From positions 1 to 8,755 of the forward strand of contig JACDAS010000124.1 in NCBI GenBank assembly GCA_013695295.1: a stretch of DNA of 8,755 bases. The letters run 5' to 3'. The notes under the pieces are model-generated. The model did not search any database. It saw only the letters and a program-made list of their open reading frames with translations, and had not been told where the DNA came from. Every line of letters starts with the position of its first letter. Position 1 is the first letter of the stretch. Shown here piece by piece: positions 6,764-8,755 of the stretch. The DNA comes from Actinomycetota bacterium. GTDB taxonomy: Bacteria > Actinomycetota > Thermoleophilia > Gaiellales > Gaiellaceae. A program made the translations under genes and the position numbers.

Positions 6764-7476
6764 GACTTGACAGCCTTGTACCCCGCTCCCCTGACCGTCC
6801 GAATCAGGGCCGGCCGACCGAGCTTCTTGCGGAGCTGGCCGACGTGCACGTCGACCGTCCGGGTCCCGCCGGGGTAGGTGGTGCCCCAGGCGCGGTCGAG
6901 CAGCGTGTCCCGCGAGAGGACGATGCCCGGGTTCTCCATCAGACAGACGAGCAGGTCGAACTCCTTCGTCGTCAGCTCGACCGGCTCGCCGCCGACGGCT
7001 ACCTCGCGCCCCTGCAGGTCGAGGACGATGTCTCCGAGCGACATGATCGGCTCGGCGATCGCGGGCTCCGAGCGGCGCAGGATCGCCTTCACCCTGGCGA
7101 CCAGCTCGCGCGGGGAGAAGGGCTTCGGAACGTAGTCGTCGGCTCCGACCTCGAGCCCGGCGACCCGGTCGGGTTCCTCGTCGCGCGCGGTCACCATCAC
7201 GATCGGCACCGAGGAGCGAGCCCTGATCTGCCGGCACACCTCGAACCCGTCCATCCCCGGCAGCCCGATGTCGAGCACGACGATCCGAACGGGGTGCCGC
7301 ACCAGCTCGATCAGCGCCTCTTCCCCGGAACGGACCCAGACGACGCCGTAGCCGTCGCGGCTCAGGTAGCTGCGGATCAGCGCTCCGATCGAGTGCTCGT
7401 CCTCGACGATCAGGACGGTGCCGGCCCCGGCGCGCCTACCTCCCCCTGTGCCGACCGCTACGGCCTGCGAGAGCAC
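6760..7476 (-). CDS. OmpR/PhoB-family response regulator
   Basis: Cytoplasmic DNA-binding partner of the downstream kinase; 238 aa from the chosen start. Receiver domain about 20-136: acidic pocket E25/D26, phospho-acceptor D69 in VVLDIGLPGMDG (66-77), switch T96 and K118 in PKPF. The C-terminal winged helix runs about 143-236, with ELTTKEFDLLVCLMENPG (167-184), RTVDVHVGQLRKKLG (206-220) as the recognition region and IRTVRGAGYK (225-234) as the wing. The frame runs open to 7893, but this overlaps the upstream gene. GTG at 7476, 5 bases past that gene's TAG, is the only standard start between there and the receiver domain. It gives an unusual 19-residue Gly/Ala-rich N-terminus. A strong Shine-Dalgarno-like GGGGGAGG (7439-7446) lies inside this extension with no standard start codon just after it, so the true start is uncertain. 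The 11-base repeats at 7961-8012 are plausible binding sites. Confidence 0.92.
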   Translation of the reverse strand: MLSQAVAVGTGGGRRAGAGTVLIVEDEHSIGALIRSYLSRDGYGVVWVRSGEEALIELVRHPVRIVVLDIGLPGMDGFEVCRQIRARSSVPIVMVTARDEEPDRVAGLEVGADDYVPKPFSPRELVARVKAILRRSEPAIAEPIMSLGDIVLDLQGREVAVGGEPVELTTKEFDLLVCLMENPGIVLSRDTLLDRAWGTTYPGGTRTVDVHVGQLRKKLGRPALIRTVRGAGYKAVKS

Positions 7477-7481
7477 CCCGC

Positions 7482-7883
7482 CTACCTGGCGCGGGCCGGT
7501 GGGGAGAGGATCACACGCTCGGCCGGCGCGTCTCCATCTCGGATCGTCACCGCGACCACCCCACGGCGGATCCCCGAGAAGGCGATCAGGCGGCCGTTCA
7601 GCTCGATCGTGGCGTCGTCCGCGACGGGGACGAGCTGGATCGTGCCGTCGAGCTCGCGCAGCTCGAGCGAGCCGCGTGCGGCCGACTTCACCCGCCCGCG
7701 GTCGATGCGGTAGTCGTGCACCTGGCCGCGGACGACGAGCACGACCTCGGCGCGAGCCAGCTTCGGCCCGAGGAAGAACTCCCCGAGCGGCTTGCCCGGG
7801 GGCGGCGCCGCGGCGACCGCGCCGGTGGCGAGGGCCAGAATCGCTCCGAGCCCTGCCAGCGCCCATCGAATCCTCTTCGTCAT
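7482..7883 (-). CDS. Small exported beta-rich protein, first gene of the two-component operon
   Basis: 133 aa; I do not recognise a named family. The frame opens at 7952, but the ATG at 7883 is preferred: GGGAGGTGG lies 6 bases upstream and a signal peptide starts right there (MTKRIRWALAGLGAILALAT, cleavage likely around AVAAA, 22-26). The mature part of about 107 residues is mostly alternating beta pattern, as in AEVVLVVRGQVHDYRIDRG (45-63), GSLELRELDGTIQLVPVAD (71-89), ATIELNGRLIAFSGI (91-105) and GVVAVTIRDG (108-117). This suggests a small barrel or OB-like fold. It has no cysteine and no lipobox. It is the promoter-proximal gene, 5 bases before the response regulator, so its product is made together with the sensor. 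Inference: it may act outside the membrane as an accessory or brake for the kinase, or it may be an envelope protein that the system protects. Confidence 0.82.
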   Translation of the reverse strand: MTKRIRWALAGLGAILALATGAVAAAPPPGKPLGEFFLGPKLARAEVVLVVRGQVHDYRIDRGRVKSAARGSLELRELDGTIQLVPVADDATIELNGRLIAFSGIRRGVVAVTIRDGDAPAERVILSPPARAR

Positions 7884-7960
7884 CCGGGTCCACCTCCCTT
7901 GCCGCGGTGTCGAGCCTGGACGGATCATCGTCGAGGAACGTGAGAGTGACATTCGCTCAA

Positions 7961-8012
7961 GGTAAGCGCACGGTAAAGCGCGCTTTTACCGAGCCCGTAC
8001 CGCGCGCTTACG
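7961..8012. promoter_or_regulatory. Cluster of 11-base-period GGTAA boxes, candidate response-regulator operator
   Basis: The plus strand has GGTAAGCGCAC (7961-7971) directly followed by GGTAAAGCGCG (7972-7982). The minus strand has three units in a row: CGTAAGCGCGC (8012-8002), GGTACGGGCTC (8001-7991) and GGTAAAAGCGC (7990-7980). Both sets keep an exact 11-base step, and together they make nested inverted repeats (GTAAGCGC 7962-7969 with GCGCTTAC 8004-8011; CGGTAAA 7971-7977 with TTTACCG 7985-7991). Members of the OmpR/PhoB family bind head-to-tail as dimers on direct repeats about 11 bases apart. The cluster is in the 200-base divergent space (7884-8083) between the operon that encodes such a regulator and the RTX gene. 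The middle minus-strand unit is the weakest. Assignment to the neighbouring regulator is inference. Confidence 0.55.
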
Positions 8013-8014
8013 CT
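7986..8014 (+). promoter_or_regulatory. Candidate promoter of the RTX-repeat gene
   Basis: TACGCT (8009-8014) fits the TANNNT actinobacterial -10 pattern. TTACCG (7986-7991) is a mediocre -35, separated from it by 17 bases. Transcription would start near 8021. Both hexamers lie within the 11-base-period boxes, so a bound regulator would overlap RNA polymerase contacts. I found no convincing matching promoter for the leftward operon; TACCTT (7964-7959, minus strand) is a -10-like word without a partner. Confidence 0.3.
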
Positions 8015-8021
8015 GCCCGGA

Positions 8022-8080
8022 CCTGCCTCTGACGATCGCCCCGGAAGCTCGGGCCGACCGTCAATCGACAAGGAGGCAGG
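8022..8080 (+). promoter_or_regulatory. Leader inverted repeat that could mask the RTX gene's ribosome binding site
   Basis: CCTGCCTC (8022-8029) is the exact reverse complement of GAGGCAGG (8073-8080). The second arm covers the last four bases of the Shine-Dalgarno sequence AAGGAGG (8070-8076) and most of its 7-base spacer to the ATG. A smaller GCCC/GGGC pair lies between the arms. If transcription starts near 8021, the first arm is the extreme 5' end of the mRNA. It could be a simple translational brake; an 8-base match at this GC content may also be chance. Confidence 0.35.
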
Positions 8081-8083
8081 CAG

Positions 8084-8680
8084 ATGAACGTACAGCGACT
8101 GAAGGCGCTCGTCCCGCTGGTCGTGGCCGCGCTCGCGCTCACGATCGTGGCCGTTGCCCTGGCCGATCGCATCAAGGGCACGCCCGGCAACGACACCCTG
8201 GAGGGGACGCCGTCCGCGGATCTGATCCTCGGACTTGCCGGCGACGACACGATCACCGGCAAGGGCGGCTCCGACGTGCTCCTCGGCGGCCCCGGCAACG
8301 ATTCGATCACCGGCGCCGACGGGTTCGACGACATCCGCGGCGGCCCTGGCGACGACACGGCCGCGGCCGGCGACGGGCCGGACTTCGTCTTCGGCAACGA
8401 CGGGGCCGACTCGCTCCGCGGACGGCACGGCAACGACCGGGTCATCGGCGGCCAGGGTCCCGACTCCCTGTACGCAGGTTTCGGCGAGGACACGCTGTCG
8501 GGCGGTCCGGGCGACGACGTCCTGCACGCGGTGGCGAAGGACGACACCGTCGACAAGCTCGACTGCGGGCCTGGCAGAGACGTGGCCTGGATCCGTGAGG
8601 GCGTGCGCGAGCGCATCGTCAACTGCGAGCTGATCAGGATCGTTGCGGCCGACGCGCCGGCGGAAGAGCCGGGAGAGTAG
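8084..8680 (+). CDS. Secreted RTX-like calcium-binding nonapeptide-repeat protein
   Basis: 198 aa. The ATG at 8084 has AAGGAGG with 7 bases of spacing. Residues 1-27 are a Sec signal peptide (hydrophobic core LVVAALALTIVAVALA). Residues 32-157 are 14 back-to-back nonapeptides of the GGxGxDxUx type, e.g. GTPGNDTLE (32-40), GLAGDDTIT (50-58), GGPGNDSIT (68-76) and GGPGDDVLH (140-148). Most keep the Asp that binds Ca2+ in the parallel beta-roll; the last unit (149-157) is degenerate. A cap follows, with CGPGRDVAW (161-169) and NCELI (180-184). Their two cysteines, C161 and C181, probably form a disulfide closing the roll, a layout I recall from actinobacterial homologues. There is no toxin, protease or adhesion domain and no type I secretion genes nearby, so export is presumably by Sec, with folding on external calcium. 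Tandem stops TAGTAG end the gene. It is divergent from the two-component operon and may be its target. The molecular role is unknown. Confidence 0.9.
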   Translation: MNVQRLKALVPLVVAALALTIVAVALADRIKGTPGNDTLEGTPSADLILGLAGDDTITGKGGSDVLLGGPGNDSITGADGFDDIRGGPGDDTAAAGDGPDFVFGNDGADSLRGRHGNDRVIGGQGPDSLYAGFGEDTLSGGPGDDVLHAVAKDDTVDKLDCGPGRDVAWIREGVRERIVNCELIRIVAADAPAEEPGE

Positions 8681-8683
8681 TAG

Positions 8684-8750
8684 CCCGCGCAGACCCTGCG
8701 GCTCCCGCTTTGCGGGAGCCGCAGGCTTAGCTGGAACCCGCGCAGACCCT
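8684..8750 (+). repeat. 14-base direct repeat flanking the terminator hairpin
   Basis: CCCGCGCAGACCCT occurs at 8684-8697 and at 8737-8750, 53 bases apart, on either side of the hairpin at 8695-8725 and overlapping its left arm by three bases. The second copy is 5 bases from the window edge, so further units may follow. This may be a duplicated terminator module or a small intergenic repeat unit. Confidence 0.6.
8695..8725 (+). terminator. Strong hairpin terminator of the RTX-repeat gene
   Basis: A perfect 14-base inverted repeat, CCTGCGGCTCCCGC and GCGGGAGCCGCAGG, closes a TTT loop 15 bases after the RTX gene's stop codon. No U-rich tract follows (CTTAGCTGG), which is common for hairpin terminators in GC-rich actinobacteria. 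Position, stem length and stability make termination or 3'-end protection the likely role. Confidence 0.75.
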
Positions 8751-8755
8751 TCGGC

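Noticed and set aside
6764..7237. A 158-residue N-terminal extension of the histidine kinase
   Set aside because: It is antisense-like composition overlapping the regulator; the GTGA overlap at 6760-6763 gives a normal kinase N-terminus with TM1.
6844..7713. Long plus-strand open frame (289 codons) opposite the response regulator
   Set aside because: It has shadow composition (His/Asp/Arg-rich) and no ribosome binding site, and the complementary strand encodes an intact receiver and winged-helix protein.
7477..7893. A 139-residue N-terminal extension of the response regulator
   Set aside because: It is Arg/Gly/Pro-rich and overlaps a well-supported exported protein gene in another frame; the GTG at 7476 is the sensible start.
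8084..8680. RTX toxin or hemolysin
   Set aside because: Only repeats and a small cysteine cap are present; there is no toxin domain, acyltransferase or type I secretion genes, and the protein has a Sec signal peptide.
8737..8755. A second hairpin with a TTCG loop at the window edge
   Set aside because: The visible bases after TTCG (GC) do not continue a complementary arm to the preceding ACCC beyond one pair, and the window ends; it cannot be supported.

Overview
The window is GC-rich DNA, about 75-78% G+C in the 60-base stretches I counted in the transporter genes. It has the gene style of a high-GC actinobacterium: many GTG starts, GTGA stop/start overlaps, small Sec-exported proteins with paired cysteines, and a DrrA/DrrB-type transporter. 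A short secreted RTX-like nonapeptide protein, a DUF6636-like secreted protein, a YkuD enzyme with an N-terminal peptidoglycan-binding-like domain, and a remnant of a secreted family I associate with Gaiellales/Solirubrobacterales together suggest class Thermoleophilia. That placement is an inference from style and recalled families, not from a marker gene.

Layout. All genes except the last read leftward (minus strand). (a) 1-1103: an unrecognised secreted protein (90-785) of clearly lower GC than its surroundings. It lies directly downstream of an 83-codon remnant (814-1062) of an otherwise intact secreted protein family. (b) 1104-3648: a three-gene ABC exporter cassette read as ATPase, permease 1, permease 2, with both junctions GTGA overlaps. 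A YkuD L,D-transpeptidase (3705-4658) lies 56 bases upstream of it and may share its transcript. (c) 4659-4897: a gene-free 239-base stretch with a TTT-loop hairpin, two copies of an ACCATGGGT-type palindrome and an MtrA-box-like site. (d) 4898-5299: a small secreted DUF6636-like protein. (e) 5381-7883: a three-gene operon coding for a small exported beta-rich protein, an OmpR/PhoB-family response regulator and its HAMP histidine kinase. (f) 7884-8083: a divergent control region. (g) 8084-8680: a rightward gene for a secreted protein of 14 uninterrupted RTX-like nonapeptides, followed by a strong hairpin inside a 14-base direct repeat.

The most interesting part is 7482-8680. The divergent region carries GGTAA(A)GCGC-type boxes, two on the plus strand and three on the minus strand, each set at an exact 11-base period. 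This is the spacing used by OmpR/PhoB-family regulators on direct repeats. It suggests that the adjacent regulator controls its own operon and the RTX gene. The RTX leader also has an 8-base inverted repeat that could mask its ribosome binding site, and the best promoter candidate would start the transcript at the first arm. Together these suggest an envelope-sensing module (exported small protein, kinase, regulator) with a calcium-binding surface protein as its output. This is a hypothesis built from sequence layout; homology searches and binding or expression data would decide it.
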